Origin: Algihabitans albus
Lineage (GTDB): Bacteria > Pseudomonadota > Alphaproteobacteria > Kiloniellales > DSM-21159
Length of the DNA stretch: 64,000 nucleotides
Direction of reading: 5' to 3'
NCBI RefSeq assembly: GCF_003572205.1
Contig: NZ_QXNY01000006.1
Coordinates: 124,001-188,000, forward strand
The notes under the pieces were generated by a model that was given only the letters and a program-made list of their open reading frames with translations, made no database searches and was not told the DNA's origin. The first letter of the stretch is position 1; each line of letters opens with the position of its first letter. The position numbers were made by a program, and so were the translations under genes. This document shows positions 27,296-37,139 of the stretch, one piece after another.

Positions 27296-28495
27296 GTGAC
27301 GCCCCACGAGAGGCCGGGCCGCAAGACGCTGCAGGGATTGCTGGTGGTCTCGGTCGAACAGGCCGTGGCCGCGCCCTACTGTGCCTGCAAGCTGGCCGAT
27401 GCCGGTGCCCGCGTCATCAAGGTGGAGCGGCCGGAAGGCGACTTCGCGCGCGGCTATGACCGGACCGCGAAGGGAGAGAGCGCCTACTTCGTCTGGCTCA
27501 ATCGCGGCAAGGAGTCCGTGGCGCTCGATCTGAAGGACCCCGAAGACCTCGCGGTGCTGCGGCGCATGATCGACCGCGCCGACGTCTTCATCCAGAACCT
27601 GGCGCCGGGCGCGGCGGGACGGCTGGGAATCGGGTCGCAGGCCCTGCGCGAGGCCGATCCGCGGCTGATCACCCTGGATATCTCCGGCTACGGCGAAGAA
27701 GGTCCCTATCGCGATATGAAGGCCTACGACCTGCTGATCCAGGCCGAAACGGGCCTTGCCGCGATCACCGGCCATCCGGCGGGACCGGGGCGCGTCGGCG
27801 TTTCGGTCTGCGACATCGCTGCCGGCATGTATGGCTATATGGCGGTGTTGGAGGCACTGCTGGAGCGGGCCGGAAGCGGCTGCGGCAAGGCGATCCAGGT
27901 GTCCCTGTTCGACGCTCTGGCCGACTGGATGACCGTGCCCTTGCTGCAGCAGAGCCACGGCGGCCAGGCGCCCCGCCGCGTCGGGCTCAACCACCCGTCC
28001 ATCGCGCCCTACGGCGCCTATGCGGCGGCCGATGGCGAGGTGGTGGTGTCGATCCAGAACGAGCGGGAATGGCATCGCTTCTGCGTGGAGGTTCTGGAGC
28101 GTCCGGATCTTGCCGGCGATCCGCGCTTCGCGGATACCTCCGCACGGGTCGCGAACCGCCCGGCCCTCGACGCGGAGATCGCCGCCGTCTGGGGGCGCCT
28201 CGAGCGGACCGAAGTCGTCGCGCGGCTGGAGCGGGCGAAGATCGCCTACGGCCGGGTCAACAGCCTGGCCGATCTCGCCGGCCACCCGCAGCTTCGGCGC
28301 GCGGTGGTGGCGACGCCGGCCGGGGATCTGGATCTGGTGGCGCCGCCGGCCCGGCTGGTCGGCGAAGCGGTGAACCTGGGCTCCGTTCCGGCATTGGACG
28401 AACAGGGCGCCGCCCTGCGCCGCGAATTCGCCGCCGAGCGAGGGCAGGCCGCGGCGCCGCGGGACGCGGCCGCGCAAGGGGAGACCGTTCGATGA
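27296..28495 (+). CDS. CaiB/BaiF family CoA-transferase
   Basis: Class III CoA-transferase of 399 aa. It shows LVVSVEQAVAAPYCACKLAD, VIKVERPEGDFARGYD, GKESVALDLK, and the catalytic aspartate in AYDLLIQAETGL. GTG start follows GGGGAGGAGG. The ATGA overlap with the next gene (a HTD2/MaoC-like hydratase) shows coupling. This pairing resembles mesaconyl-CoA C1-C4 transferase with mesaconyl-C4-CoA hydratase; the actual substrate is inferred only. Confidence 0.85.
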   Translation: MTPHERPGRKTLQGLLVVSVEQAVAAPYCACKLADAGARVIKVERPEGDFARGYDRTAKGESAYFVWLNRGKESVALDLKDPEDLAVLRRMIDRADVFIQNLAPGAAGRLGIGSQALREADPRLITLDISGYGEEGPYRDMKAYDLLIQAETGLAAITGHPAGPGRVGVSVCDIAAGMYGYMAVLEALLERAGSGCGKAIQVSLFDALADWMTVPLLQQSHGGQAPRRVGLNHPSIAPYGAYAAADGEVVVSIQNEREWHRFCVEVLERPDLAGDPRFADTSARVANRPALDAEIAAVWGRLERTEVVARLERAKIAYGRVNSLADLAGHPQLRRAVVATPAGDLDLVAPPARLVGEAVNLGSVPALDEQGAALRREFAAERGQAAAPRDAAAQGETVR

Positions 28496-29370
28496 GCGAG
28501 CAGGTGAGCGAAGACGGCGGCGCGGTACCGTTGGACCTGCGGGACTGGCTCGGCCGTATCCATGTCCGGCACGATACCGCCGGTCTGGATCGGGCGGCGG
28601 CGCTGCAGGCGACGCTGGAGTCGCCGGAGGCGTCGCTCTCCCTCGGCGATGCGCTTCCGGAGCTCTGGCATTGGATCTACTTCTGGGATGTGCCGGACCT
28701 CTCCGGGACGGGAGCGGACGGCCATGCTGCGAAAGGCCGGTTCTTGCCGCCGATCGACCTGCCGCGCCGCATGTGGGCCGGCAGCCGTCTGACCTGGCTG
28801 CGCCCGATCCGCATCGGACTGGCCCTGACCAGGCAGTCGGAGATCGCCGATATCGAGGTGAAACAGGGTCGCAGCGGCCAACTCGCCTTCGTGACCCTGC
28901 GCCATATCGTCAGCGACCCGGCCGGCCCGCTGCTGGAGGAGGAGCATGATATCGTCTACCGGGAGGCGGCGAAGCCCGGCCAAGCCTGGCGGCCCGGCGC
29001 GCCGAGCGACCGGGAGGCCGTCTGGTCCCGTGAGATCCTGCCGAGCGCGCTGCTGCTGTTCCGCTACTCCGCGCTGACCTTCAACGGTCACCGGATCCAC
29101 TACGACCGGCCCTATGCGACCGGCGTCGAGGGATATCCCGGCCTGATCGTTCACGGTCCGCTGCTGGCGACCTGCATGGTCGATCTCGCGCGCCGAAACG
29201 CGCCCGGCAAGCGCATCGGCGCCTTCCGGTTCCGGGCCTTGGCGCCAGTCTTCGACACCGCGCCCTTCGTCGTCTGCGGCACGCCGGACGAGACCGGCGC
29301 CGAGCTTTGGATCGAAGGCCCGAGCCGCGGCCTCTGCATGCAGGGTCGCGTCGACTGGGCGGCGCCTTAG
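28492..29370 (+). CDS. HTD2/MaoC-like acyl-CoA hydratase (mesaconyl-C4-CoA hydratase type)
   Basis: Protein of 292 aa made of two hot-dog halves. The N-terminal half is FAS1-like dehydratase (LPELWHWIYFWDVPDLSG, LPPIDLPRRMWAGSRL). The C-terminal half has FRYSALTFNGHRIHYDRPYAT and EGYPGLIVHGPLLATCM, with the conserved histidine pair of the HTD2/mesaconyl-C4-CoA hydratase group. It is coupled to the CoA-transferase upstream, so it probably hydrates the CoA ester made by it. Confidence 0.8.
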   Translation: MSEQVSEDGGAVPLDLRDWLGRIHVRHDTAGLDRAAALQATLESPEASLSLGDALPELWHWIYFWDVPDLSGTGADGHAAKGRFLPPIDLPRRMWAGSRLTWLRPIRIGLALTRQSEIADIEVKQGRSGQLAFVTLRHIVSDPAGPLLEEEHDIVYREAAKPGQAWRPGAPSDREAVWSREILPSALLLFRYSALTFNGHRIHYDRPYATGVEGYPGLIVHGPLLATCMVDLARRNAPGKRIGAFRFRALAPVFDTAPFVVCGTPDETGAELWIEGPSRGLCMQGRVDWAAP

Positions 29371-29385
29371 CCTGCCGACGGCGCC

Positions 29386-29751
29386 TCAGGCGGTCTTCGC
29401 GAAAGCCTTGACGAGCTTGACCACCTGATCGCGGACATCGCCCTCGGGGATCGCGTTGATCGCCCGTGCGAGTTCCAGCGTCTGGCGGCTCAGCGGCAGG
29501 TCGTCCTTCTGCGCGATGGGTTTGCCGCCGCTGCTACTCAGGCCGTCGAAGAAGTAGCCGACGGCCACGCCCAGCACGTTGGCGACGTCCCAAAGGCGGC
29601 TGCCGCCCATGCGATTGGCGCCGCTTTCGTACTTCTGTACCTGTTGGAATGTAATCCCGAGCTTGTCGGCCAGTGCCGACTGGCTCATGCCCAGGGCCAC
29701 GCGCTTCTCGCGAAGGCGCCGGCCGATATGAACGTCGGTCGGGTGGTACAT
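29386..29751 (-). CDS. XRE-family helix-turn-helix regulator
   Basis: DNA-binding protein of 121 aa. The HTH_3 domain (about residues 10-65) reads IGRRLREKRVALGMSQSALADKLG followed by ITFQQVQKYESGANRM, a very common alphaproteobacterial type. A short helical C-terminus (SRQTLELARAINAIPE) follows. The start MYHPTDVHIG was chosen because it matches the usual N-terminus; the frame is open further upstream without support. Confidence 0.85.
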   Translation of the reverse strand: MYHPTDVHIGRRLREKRVALGMSQSALADKLGITFQQVQKYESGANRMGGSRLWDVANVLGVAVGYFFDGLSSSGGKPIAQKDDLPLSRQTLELARAINAIPEGDVRDQVVKLVKAFAKTA

Positions 29752-30051
29752 GCTCGAATAACCCTTCGGTGGTCGGTTGCGGCGCGCCGGAGGTCGACTG
29801 GTCTGCGGCAGGCACTCTACCTGGCCGGGATCTTCTCCGCTCGACAACCGGCGAAAGCGATATGTTCAGCCGATTTATAATCGACAAACAAATCCCCAGT
29901 GCCATTAAGGATAGAATACGTAGGGTTGCACAATCATGGTGTGTCAAAGTTGTGATGCCACCACGCTAAGGGGTATCCCCTAAATGGCCTATCACATACG
30001 ATTTTCGAGTCGGTCCCACACGCTATTCGGGCGGATGCCGGTGCTCTACAG
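29752..30051. other. AT-richer intergenic stretch between XRE and ELM1-family genes
   Basis: About 300 bases that are clearly less GC-rich than the neighbouring genes, especially 29870-30000. It should contain the promoter of the XRE gene (reading leftwards), but I could not place a convincing -35/-10 pair. No small gene is evident. Confidence 0.4.
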
Positions 30052-31044
30052 CTAGGGTTTACTGTTTATGAGGGGGCGAACTTCTCTCGCAATGCGGGAT
30101 GTTTCCGCAAGCGGCCGGTAGTCCCAGTGCCCGATTTCCCCGGTAAAGCGGCGCGCGATGCCGGCATCGCGCAAATCGCCGTGGAAGCGGGCGAACTTCG
30201 CCGAGCCGCCGGGCAGATCGAAGACGTGCAGGGGCTTGCCGGTGGCCGCGGCCTCGCAGGCCATGTTGACGGAATCGCAAGTCACGACCACCGCGTCCGC
30301 CGTGCCGAGAAAGGCGAAGTAGGGATTCTGCGCCCCGCTGCCGTCGTCGAGCCGGCCGGGCAGGTCGTTCAGCGCTCGGCGCAGGGTTTCGATGACGGCC
30401 GGGCCGGTGCGGCGTGAGACTGTGACAAGCAAACTGCCGCCGGTCTGCCGCTGCGCTTGGCGGAGTCGGCCGGCGAGGGCTTCGGCTTCCGGCACACCCA
30501 TCTTGAACACCTTGTTGGTTCCGCCCACCGCGACTGCAATGCGCGGGTGGGGCAGCGACCCCAGTTCCGGCGCCAACGCGTCCTTGGCCGCCGCGAGGCG
30601 ATCCGGCGTTACGCGGCCCAGCGCGCCGAAGGTAGCGAGCACGTTCGGGCCCTCCAGCCTGTCGTGGCGGGGTACGATCACCAGGTCGAAGCGGTCGAGC
30701 GGCTGATAGGGCCGCTGGATGTGGATCGCGAAGGTTCGTGCGCCCCCCGCCCGTGCCGCCGCCCGTATGCCCGCCGAGACGGCGGCGGCGCGGCGGCCGG
30801 TGCTGATGACGATGTCGGGCCAGGGCGGCGTCAGCGGTCCGCCCTCGCGCACGGCGACGCAGTTCAAGGGGTTTATCCAGAAGCGGGGCGGCAGCCAGAC
30901 CCAGGGTTTGCGGGCCGTCAGTCGTTTCATGACGGGGCGCGTGCCCAGTTCCTCGGCGAGGCCGCGCGCCTGGACCTCGATTCCGCTCCGCCCATCGGTA
31001 ACGACCCAGCAGGAGGCCGTGCCACCGGGTCCTTCAGAGATCAC
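30052..31044 (-). CDS. ELM1/GtrOC1-family protein (putative glycosyltransferase fold)
   Basis: Protein of 330 aa of the mitochondrial-fission-ELM1 family, which is common in alphaproteobacteria. Recognised from CWVVTDGRSGIEVQARGLAEELG, DIVISTGRRAA, IHIQRPYQPLDRFDLVIVPRHD, AVAVGGTNKVFKM and VTCDSVNMACEAAATGKPLHVFDL. The bacterial members look like GT-B glycosyltransferases; biochemical function is not settled. Its reading direction is away from the Lrp gene. Confidence 0.82.
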   Translation of the reverse strand: MISEGPGGTASCWVVTDGRSGIEVQARGLAEELGTRPVMKRLTARKPWVWLPPRFWINPLNCVAVREGGPLTPPWPDIVISTGRRAAAVSAGIRAAARAGGARTFAIHIQRPYQPLDRFDLVIVPRHDRLEGPNVLATFGALGRVTPDRLAAAKDALAPELGSLPHPRIAVAVGGTNKVFKMGVPEAEALAGRLRQAQRQTGGSLLVTVSRRTGPAVIETLRRALNDLPGRLDDGSGAQNPYFAFLGTADAVVVTCDSVNMACEAAATGKPLHVFDLPGGSAKFARFHGDLRDAGIARRFTGEIGHWDYRPLAETSRIAREVRPLINSKP

Positions 31045-31177
31045 GCCGCCACCGCTCCCCCTGTGCGATCTGCCCTTGAACAGCAGACCGTCATGGGTAA
31101 TATCCTTGCGCAGAGAAGCCGCAAGGCGGCCAAGTTCTTTCGTTTTTTCACACCATCACCTTGGGAGGCTAGTGGCC

Positions 31178-31687
31178 GTGCGCCGGGTCAAGCTCGACCG
31201 GATCGATTTGCGCATCCTGCGTGACCTGCAGGAAAACGGACGCATGACCAACGTGGAGTTGGCCAAGCGCGCCGGCATCTCCGCTCCACCCTGCCTGCGC
31301 CGCGTGCGTGCGCTGGAAGAAGGCGGTTTCATCCGTGGCTACCACGCCGACGTGGCGACCGAACCGCTCGGCTATGAAGTGATGTTCCTAGCGCTTGTCG
31401 GACTCGACAGCCAGAACGAATCGGTTCTGCGCACCTTCGAACAGGAAGTCGATAGCTGGCCGGAGGTGCGCGAGTGCCACATGATGCGCGGGCCGCACGA
31501 CTTCGCGCTCAAGCTGGTGGCGCGCAACACGGCGCACGAGAACGAATTGACCCAGAAGCTGACGGCGGCTCCGCACGTCTCGACGGTGCTGACGCTGCAG
31601 GTGATTCGCTCGGCGGTCGACCGCCCCGGCGTGCCGATCGATGCGGAAAACGCACCCTTGGCCGCCGAGGAGTTCGACGAGGTCTAG
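31178..31687 (+). CDS. Lrp/AsnC family transcriptional regulator
   Basis: Regulator of 169 aa. The N-terminal HTH is LDRIDLRILRDLQENGRM followed by TNVELAKRAGISAPPCLRRV, and the C-terminal RAM (ligand-binding) domain follows. GTG 31178 was preferred to GTG 31172 because GGGAGG at 31163-31168 is correctly spaced for it. It is divergent from the ELM1-family gene and has no obvious target operon beside it. Confidence 0.85.
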   Translation: MRRVKLDRIDLRILRDLQENGRMTNVELAKRAGISAPPCLRRVRALEEGGFIRGYHADVATEPLGYEVMFLALVGLDSQNESVLRTFEQEVDSWPEVRECHMMRGPHDFALKLVARNTAHENELTQKLTAAPHVSTVLTLQVIRSAVDRPGVPIDAENAPLAAEEFDEV

Positions 31688-31730
31688 GCGGAGGTCGACA
31701 GGGATCGGAAGGGGCGTCAAAAGCCGTCCG

Positions 31731-32645
31731 TCACGCTGCCTGTTCCGCCGCCTTGCCCTCTTCGGCGACCGGATGGTTGGCCAGAAGCTCCAGAGCCTTG
31801 ACCATCGCCGAATGGTCCCAGGCGGCTCCCCCGTTCGCCGCGCAGGCGTTGAACAGCTCCTGGGCCGTCGCCGTGTTCGGCAGACTGACGCCCAGCGCCT
31901 TCGCGCCCTGCAGAGCTAGGTTCAGGTCCTTCTGGTGCAGCTCGATCCGGAAGCCGGGATCGAAGGTGCGCTTGATCATGCGCTCGCCATGCACCTCCAG
32001 GATACGCGAGGCGGCGAGCCCGCCCATCAGCGCCTGACGCACCTTGGCCGGATCGGCTCCGGCCTTGGACGCGAAGACCAGAGCTTCGCCCACCGCCTCG
32101 ATGGTCAGCGCCACGACGATCTGGTTGGCCACCTTGGTGGTCTGGCCGACGCCGTTACCGCCGACCAGCGTGATGTTCTTGCCCATGGTCTCGAAGATCG
32201 GCTTGGCCCGGTCGAAGGCCGCTTGCGGCCCGCCGACCATGATGGTCAGGCTGGCGGCCTTGGCCCCGACCTCGCCGCCGGAGACCGGGGCGTCCAGATA
32301 GTGACAGTCGAGCGCTTCGATCTTCTCGGCGAAGACCTTGGTTTCGATCGGGGAGATCGAACTCATGTCGACGACCAGCTTGCCTGCGCTCAGCCCCTCG
32401 GCGACGCCCTTCGCGCCGAATAGGGCCGCTTCGACCTGTGGCGTGTCGGGCACCATGGTGACGATGACGTCGCTGGCGGCGGCCACTGCCTTGGCGTCGT
32501 CCAGGATAGTCAGGCCCTTGTCCAGCAGCTCCTGTGGCGCCGGCGAGCGGTGCAGGCAACTGGCGACGGCATAGCCGGCGTCGAGCAGGTGGCCGGCCAT
32601 GGGCGCGCCCATGATGCCGAGGCCGATAAAACCGATTTTTTCCAT
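31731..32645 (-). CDS. glxR: 2-hydroxy-3-oxopropionate (tartronate semialdehyde) reductase
   Basis: Beta-hydroxyacid dehydrogenase of 304 aa reducing tartronate semialdehyde to D-glycerate. The NAD(P) motif is GFIGLGIMGAPMAGHLLDAG. The substrate site is DAPVSGGEVGA and the catalytic lysine lies in TKVANQIVVALTIEAVGEAL. Gene order gcl-hyi-glxR on the same strand assigns it to the glyoxylate carboligase route. Confidence 0.9.
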   Translation of the reverse strand: MEKIGFIGLGIMGAPMAGHLLDAGYAVASCLHRSPAPQELLDKGLTILDDAKAVAAASDVIVTMVPDTPQVEAALFGAKGVAEGLSAGKLVVDMSSISPIETKVFAEKIEALDCHYLDAPVSGGEVGAKAASLTIMVGGPQAAFDRAKPIFETMGKNITLVGGNGVGQTTKVANQIVVALTIEAVGEALVFASKAGADPAKVRQALMGGLAASRILEVHGERMIKRTFDPGFRIELHQKDLNLALQGAKALGVSLPNTATAQELFNACAANGGAAWDHSAMVKALELLANHPVAEEGKAAEQAA

Positions 32646-32816
32646 TTTGGACGTCTCCCTTACGAGGCTTGTTCTGTTTCTAGTGCGCGATCGCGGTAGG
32701 GGAAAGCGGGTTCGCTTCCGCCGATCGTCAGAAACGGACTCTGATCTTTCGACTCTGGATCGGAGTCTACGGAATCGCCGGACCGACCCAGTGGGTCCGC
32801 CTGATCGCTCTCCGGT

Positions 32817-33614
32817 CTAGGCCGCGGCCGCCGTCTGGGCCATAGCGCTGCGCAACCAGCCGAGCCCGGCTTCGGTGCCGGCCGCCGGCTTGTACTCGCA
32901 GCCGATCCATCCCCGATAGCCCAGGCCGTCGAGATGGGCGAAGAGAAAGGGGTAGTTGATTTCGCCGCTGCCGGGCTCGTGCCGGCCCGGAGTATCGGCC
33001 AACTGGATATGCGCGATGCGGTCGAGGTGAGCCGACAGCGTCGGGGCGAGATCGCCCTCCATGATCTGCATGTGGTAGATGTCGTACTGCAAGAAGAGGT
33101 TCGGGGAGCCGACCTTCGCGATGATGTCGAGCGCCTGCCGCGTGCGGTTCAGAAAGAAGCCGGGGATGTCGCGGGTGTTGATCGGCTCGATCAGCAGCTT
33201 GATCCCGGCCGCGTCCAGCTTCTCCGCCGCGTAGGCGAGGTTGGCGACGAAGGTCGCCTCCAGCTCCGCCGGGTCGGCCTCGGGCGGCGCGATGCCGGCC
33301 AGGCAGTTGACTTGGCGGCAGCCCAGAGCCGTGGCGTAGGCAATGGCCTGCTCGACGCCGGCGCGGAACTCTTCGGTCCGTTCGGGCAGGACGGCGATGC
33401 CGCGTTCGCCCGCCCCCCAATCGCCGGCGGGCAGGTTGTGAAGGACCTGGGTCAACCCCTGTTCCTTCAGTCTGGCGGCCAGGTCCCCGGCCGGAAAGTC
33501 GTAGGGGAAGAGGTATTCCACCCCCTCGAAGCCGGCCGCCGCGGCGGCGGCGAACCGCTCCAGGAACTCGAGCTCGGTGAAGAGCATGCTCAGATTGGCC
33601 GCGAACTTGGGCAT
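32817..33614 (-). CDS. hyi: Hydroxypyruvate isomerase
   Basis: Xylose-isomerase-like TIM-barrel protein of 265 aa. The N-terminus MPKFAANLSMLFTELEFLER, metal-binding glutamates in IEPINTRDIPGFFLN and GCEYKP, and QVNCLAG are typical of Hyi. It interconverts hydroxypyruvate and tartronate semialdehyde. It lies between gcl and glxR. Confidence 0.9.
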   Translation of the reverse strand: MPKFAANLSMLFTELEFLERFAAAAAAGFEGVEYLFPYDFPAGDLAARLKEQGLTQVLHNLPAGDWGAGERGIAVLPERTEEFRAGVEQAIAYATALGCRQVNCLAGIAPPEADPAELEATFVANLAYAAEKLDAAGIKLLIEPINTRDIPGFFLNRTRQALDIIAKVGSPNLFLQYDIYHMQIMEGDLAPTLSAHLDRIAHIQLADTPGRHEPGSGEINYPFLFAHLDGLGYRGWIGCEYKPAAGTEAGLGWLRSAMAQTAAAA

Positions 33615-33664
33615 GACGGATCTCCCTTATGTGTCTTTTCGGTTTCTTTCCTTGTCGAACACCG

Positions 33665-35467
33665 CTATTCGGCCGGTTCGAGCATCTTCCCGGCCTCGGC
33701 CTGCGTGTCTTCCGCAGGCAGATCCAGAGTGTCCTCGAATTCCTTGATCGCGTCGATCTCCGTGCCCATGGCGATGTTGGTCACCCGCTCCAGCATGAAC
33801 TCTATCACCACCGGCACCCGATGCTCGGCCATCAGGGCCTTGGCGCGGGCGAAGGCTTCCTGGAACTCGTTCGGACTTCTGACCCGCAAGGCTTTGCAGC
33901 CCAGTCCCTCCGCGACGGCGACGTGATCCACACCATAGGCGGCGGTCGCCTCGTCCTCCGCCCGGCCGTTGATGTTGTCGAAGGCCAGACTGACCTCGAA
34001 GTCCATCTCGAAGTTCCGCTGCGCCTGGCGGATCAGTCCCAGATAGGCGTTGTTCACCACCACGTGCAGGTAGGGCAGCTTATGCTGGGCGCCGACCGCC
34101 AGCTCCTCGATCAGGAACTGGAAGTCGTAGTCGCCGGACAGGGCGACGACGTCGCGCTCCGGGTCGGCGGCCCGCACCCCCAACGCCGCCGGCAGGGTCC
34201 AGCCGAGCGGACCGGCTTGGCCGCAGTTGATCCAGTTGCGCGGCTTGTAGACTCTCAGGAACTGGGCCCCGGCGATCTGCGACAGGCCGATTGAGGTGAC
34301 GTAGCAGGTGTCGCGCCCGAAGGCCTCGTTCATCTCCTCGTAGATGCGCTGGGGCTTGAGGGGCATCTGGTCGAAGTGGGTCTTGCGTTGCAGCGTGCGC
34401 TTGCGCGCCAGGCAGCTCGCCGCCCAGTCGCTACGGTCCTTGAGGTTGCCCGCCGCGGCCCGCTCCCGCGCCACCTCGACGAAGGTCTCGAGCGCCGCCC
34501 CGGCGTCGGAGACGATGCCGTAGTCGGGCGCGAAGACTCGGCCGATCTGTGTCGGTTCGATATCGACATGCACGAAGGTCCGGCCCTTGGTGTAGGTCTC
34601 GATCGAGCCGGTGTGCCGGTTGGCCCAGCGATTGCCGATGCCGAGCACGAAGTCGGACTCGAGGAAGTTGGCATTGCCGTAGCGGTGACTGGTCTGCAGC
34701 CCGCACATGCCGGCCATCAGGTCATGGTCGTCGGGGATCGTGCCCCAGCCCATCAACGTGGGGATCACCGGAATGCCGGTGATTTCCGCGAACGCGACCA
34801 GCAGATCGCTGGCGTCGGCGTTGATGATGCCGCCGCCGGCGACGATGACCGGACGCTCCGCCGTTTGCGCCATCTCCAGCGCCCTCTCGATCTGCTGGCG
34901 GGTCGCGGCGGGCTTGAATGCGGGCAGGGGCTCATAGGTCTCGATATCGAAGTCGATCTCGGCGAGCTGCACGTCGACCGGCAGGTCGACCAGCACCGGA
35001 CCGGGCCGGCTGGAGCGCATCAGGTGACAGGCCTTCTGCAGGGCCATCGGCACCAGGTAGGGTTCCATCACCGTGACCGCCCACTTGGTGACCGGCGCGG
35101 CGATGGCGGCGATGTCCACCGCCTGGAAATCTTCCTTGTCCAGCTTCGCGCGCGGTGCCTGGCCGGTGATGCAGAGGATCGGAATGGAGTCGGCGATGGC
35201 CGAGTAGAGGCCCGTGATCATGTCGGTACCCGCCGGCCCGGAGGTTCCGATGCACAGTCCGATGTTGCCCGCCTTGGCGCGGGTGAAGCCCTCGGCCATG
35301 TGGGAAGCCCCTTCGACGTGCCGGGCCAGGATGTGGCGGATCCCCCCTTGCTTCTTCATCGCGGAGTAGAGCGGATTGATGGCGGCTCCCGGCACCCCGA
35401 AAGCCGTCGTCAGGCCCTCCTTTTCCAACACCAGAACCGCAGCGTCGACGGCGCGCATCCTCGTCAT
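33665..35467 (-). CDS. gcl: Glyoxylate carboligase (tartronate-semialdehyde synthase)
   Basis: ThDP- and FAD-dependent enzyme of 600 aa that condenses two glyoxylates to tartronate semialdehyde and CO2. The segment [16 protein letters not shown] has valine where other ThDP enzymes have the catalytic glutamate, the known Gcl peculiarity. The ThDP/Mg motif GDYDFQF ends with [10 protein letters not shown]. The start ATG at 35467 follows GGAGG; the frame extends upstream without support. First gene of gcl-hyi-glxR, divergent from an IclR-type regulator. Confidence 0.95.
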   Translation of the reverse strand: MTRMRAVDAAVLVLEKEGLTTAFGVPGAAINPLYSAMKKQGGIRHILARHVEGASHMAEGFTRAKAGNIGLCIGTSGPAGTDMITGLYSAIADSIPILCITGQAPRAKLDKEDFQAVDIAAIAAPVTKWAVTVMEPYLVPMALQKACHLMRSSRPGPVLVDLPVDVQLAEIDFDIETYEPLPAFKPAATRQQIERALEMAQTAERPVIVAGGGIINADASDLLVAFAEITGIPVIPTLMGWGTIPDDHDLMAGMCGLQTSHRYGNANFLESDFVLGIGNRWANRHTGSIETYTKGRTFVHVDIEPTQIGRVFAPDYGIVSDAGAALETFVEVARERAAAGNLKDRSDWAASCLARKRTLQRKTHFDQMPLKPQRIYEEMNEAFGRDTCYVTSIGLSQIAGAQFLRVYKPRNWINCGQAGPLGWTLPAALGVRAADPERDVVALSGDYDFQFLIEELAVGAQHKLPYLHVVVNNAYLGLIRQAQRNFEMDFEVSLAFDNINGRAEDEATAAYGVDHVAVAEGLGCKALRVRSPNEFQEAFARAKALMAEHRVPVVIEFMLERVTNIAMGTEIDAIKEFEDTLDLPAEDTQAEAGKMLEPAE

Positions 35468-35574
35468 GGTCGTGACCTCCCAGGTCGTGTTCGGCCGGGT
35501 GCGACGCTCCGGCCTTGTGAACGTTGCCTGGATTATGGAGAGGCTTTGTGGGCGTTGCAATTTTTTCAGAAAAC

Positions 35575-35593
35575 TTTTCCATATATTGGAAAA
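35575..35593. promoter_or_regulatory. Palindromic operator between gcl and the IclR-type gene
   Basis: TTTTCCA and TGGAAAA arms around a 5-base TATAT spacer form a 19-bp palindrome. It sits in the 243-base gap between the divergent genes. Related half-sites occur at about 35618 (TGGAAAA) and 35655-35662 (TTTTCCAA). The composition resembles TTGGAAA/TTTCCAA operators of AllR-like IclR proteins, so it is the probable binding site of the adjacent regulator. Confidence 0.6.
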
Positions 35594-35710
35594 ATCACGT
35601 TAGGCATTGAATCGACATGGAAAACGCATTTTTCAGATTTCTCGTTTTCCGGTGAGTAAAAATTTTTTCCAATGTTAGACTCGACCTGTTCGGCGTCCGG
35701 GGAGGGTTTC

Positions 35711-36562
35711 ATGGCGACTCACGGAAAGCGGTCGCGGGGCCGGCCACGCAGCGAAGAAGGCGGGGCCGGGCAGGGCAAGGTTCAGTCTCTGGATCGCGCC
35801 ATTACGCTCTTGAAGCTGGTCTCGGAAGGCAGCGGTCTGTCCTTGACCGAGGTCTCCGACGCGGCCGGTCTGGCGCCCTCGACGGCCTACCGCATGCTGA
35901 CCACCCTGCAGCAACACGGCATGGTCGAGTTCGACGAGATCAATCAGCTCTGGTTCGTCGGGGTCGAGACCTTCCGCATGGGCACGACCTTCCTGCGCCG
36001 CCGTAAGCTGGTCGAGCGCGGACGGACCGTTATCCAGCTCCTGATGCAGGAGACCGGGGAAACCGCCAATCTTGCGGTTGCCGACGAGGAGGCGGTGGTC
36101 TTCGTCAGTCAGGTCGAGACGCACGAGGCGATCCGTGCCTTCTTTCGTCCCGGAACCCGCAGTCCCTATCACGCCTCGGGGATCGGCAAGGCTATCCTGG
36201 CCTACCGCGCGCCGGAACAGGTGGAGCGCCTGATTGCCCGTTGCGGACTGGAGGGCTTCACGGAGAAGACTCTCACCAGCGCGGCGGCGCTTGCCGACGA
36301 TCTGACGGCTGTCCGGGGACGCGGCTTCGCCATCGATGACGAGGAGCGCAATCCCGGCATGCGCTGCGTCGCAGCCCCTGTGTTCAATGAGTTCGAGGAG
36401 CCGATCGGCGGTGTGTCGGTCTCCGGCCCTTCCGTGCGCGTCACGGACGCACGCGCCGAAACCTATGGCCCGCGCGTCCGCGCAGCCGGTCAGGAGATCA
36501 CGCAGGCCATGGGGGGCCGCTGGCCGGACGCCGACGTCGGAGCCGGCGGCAGCCCAAGCTAG
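35711..36562 (+). CDS. IclR family regulator of the gcl operon
   Basis: Transcription factor of 283 aa. A basic N-terminal tail (GKRSRGRPR) precedes a winged helix ([20 protein letters not shown]) and an IclR effector domain ([31 protein letters not shown] ... in pieces). It resembles AllR-like repressors that sense glyoxylate or allantoin metabolites. The ATG at 35711 follows GGGGAGGG. Its stop shares the CTAG tetranucleotide with the stop of convergent greA. Confidence 0.85.
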   Translation: MATHGKRSRGRPRSEEGGAGQGKVQSLDRAITLLKLVSEGSGLSLTEVSDAAGLAPSTAYRMLTTLQQHGMVEFDEINQLWFVGVETFRMGTTFLRRRKLVERGRTVIQLLMQETGETANLAVADEEAVVFVSQVETHEAIRAFFRPGTRSPYHASGIGKAILAYRAPEQVERLIARCGLEGFTEKTLTSAAALADDLTAVRGRGFAIDDEERNPGMRCVAAPVFNEFEEPIGGVSVSGPSVRVTDARAETYGPRVRAAGQEITQAMGGRWPDADVGAGGSPS

Positions 36563-37035
36563 ATGAAGGCAACCTTAAGAATTTCATAGGCCTTGGCGCC
36601 CTTCGGCGTTGCGACCTCGACGGAATCGCCTTCCGTCTTGCCGACCAGTGCGCGGGCGATCGGGCTGGTGACGGCGATCTTGCCGTCCTTAACGTCCGCT
36701 TCCAGTTCGCCGACGATCTGATAGGTCATCTTTTCGTCGGTGTCTTCGTCGACAACCGTGACGGTCGCGCCGAACTTGACGGTGTCGCCGGACAGTTTCG
36801 TGGGGTCGATGACCTGGGCGCGGCTGATCTTGTCCTCCAACTCGCCCACCCGGCCCTCGATGAAGGACTGGCGCTCGCGGGCGGCGTGGTACTCAGCGTT
36901 CTCCGACAGATCGCCGTGTTCGCGCGCTTCGGCGATCGCCTTGATCACGTCCGGGCGGGCCTGGGTCTTTAGCTGCTTCAGTTCCACCTCCAGGCGTTCG
37001 AAGCCTTCGGCGGTCATGGGAAACTTCTCGGTCAT
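36559..37035 (-). CDS. greA: Transcription elongation factor GreA
   Basis: Protein of 158 aa, the standard GreA length. The N-terminal coiled coil reads [22 protein letters not shown] and contains the tip acidic residues in [21 protein letters not shown]. The C-terminal globular domain ends [18 protein letters not shown]. It rescues backtracked RNA polymerase. ATG 37035 is preferred over GTG 37050. It lies downstream of carB on the same strand, a frequent alphaproteobacterial order. Confidence 0.96.
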   Translation of the reverse strand: MTEKFPMTAEGFERLEVELKQLKTQARPDVIKAIAEAREHGDLSENAEYHAARERQSFIEGRVGELEDKISRAQVIDPTKLSGDTVKFGATVTVVDEDTDEKMTYQIVGELEADVKDGKIAVTSPIARALVGKTEGDSVEVATPKGAKAYEILKVAFI

Positions 37036-37139
37036 GGCGATACCTGTCACCAGAAGTGGCGTTGTCCGTTCGAAAAGGGGGTATTTTGACAGAAGAAACC
37101 CATCCGCGCGCCACTCTTTCAGAGGCGCTCAGTAGGGGG

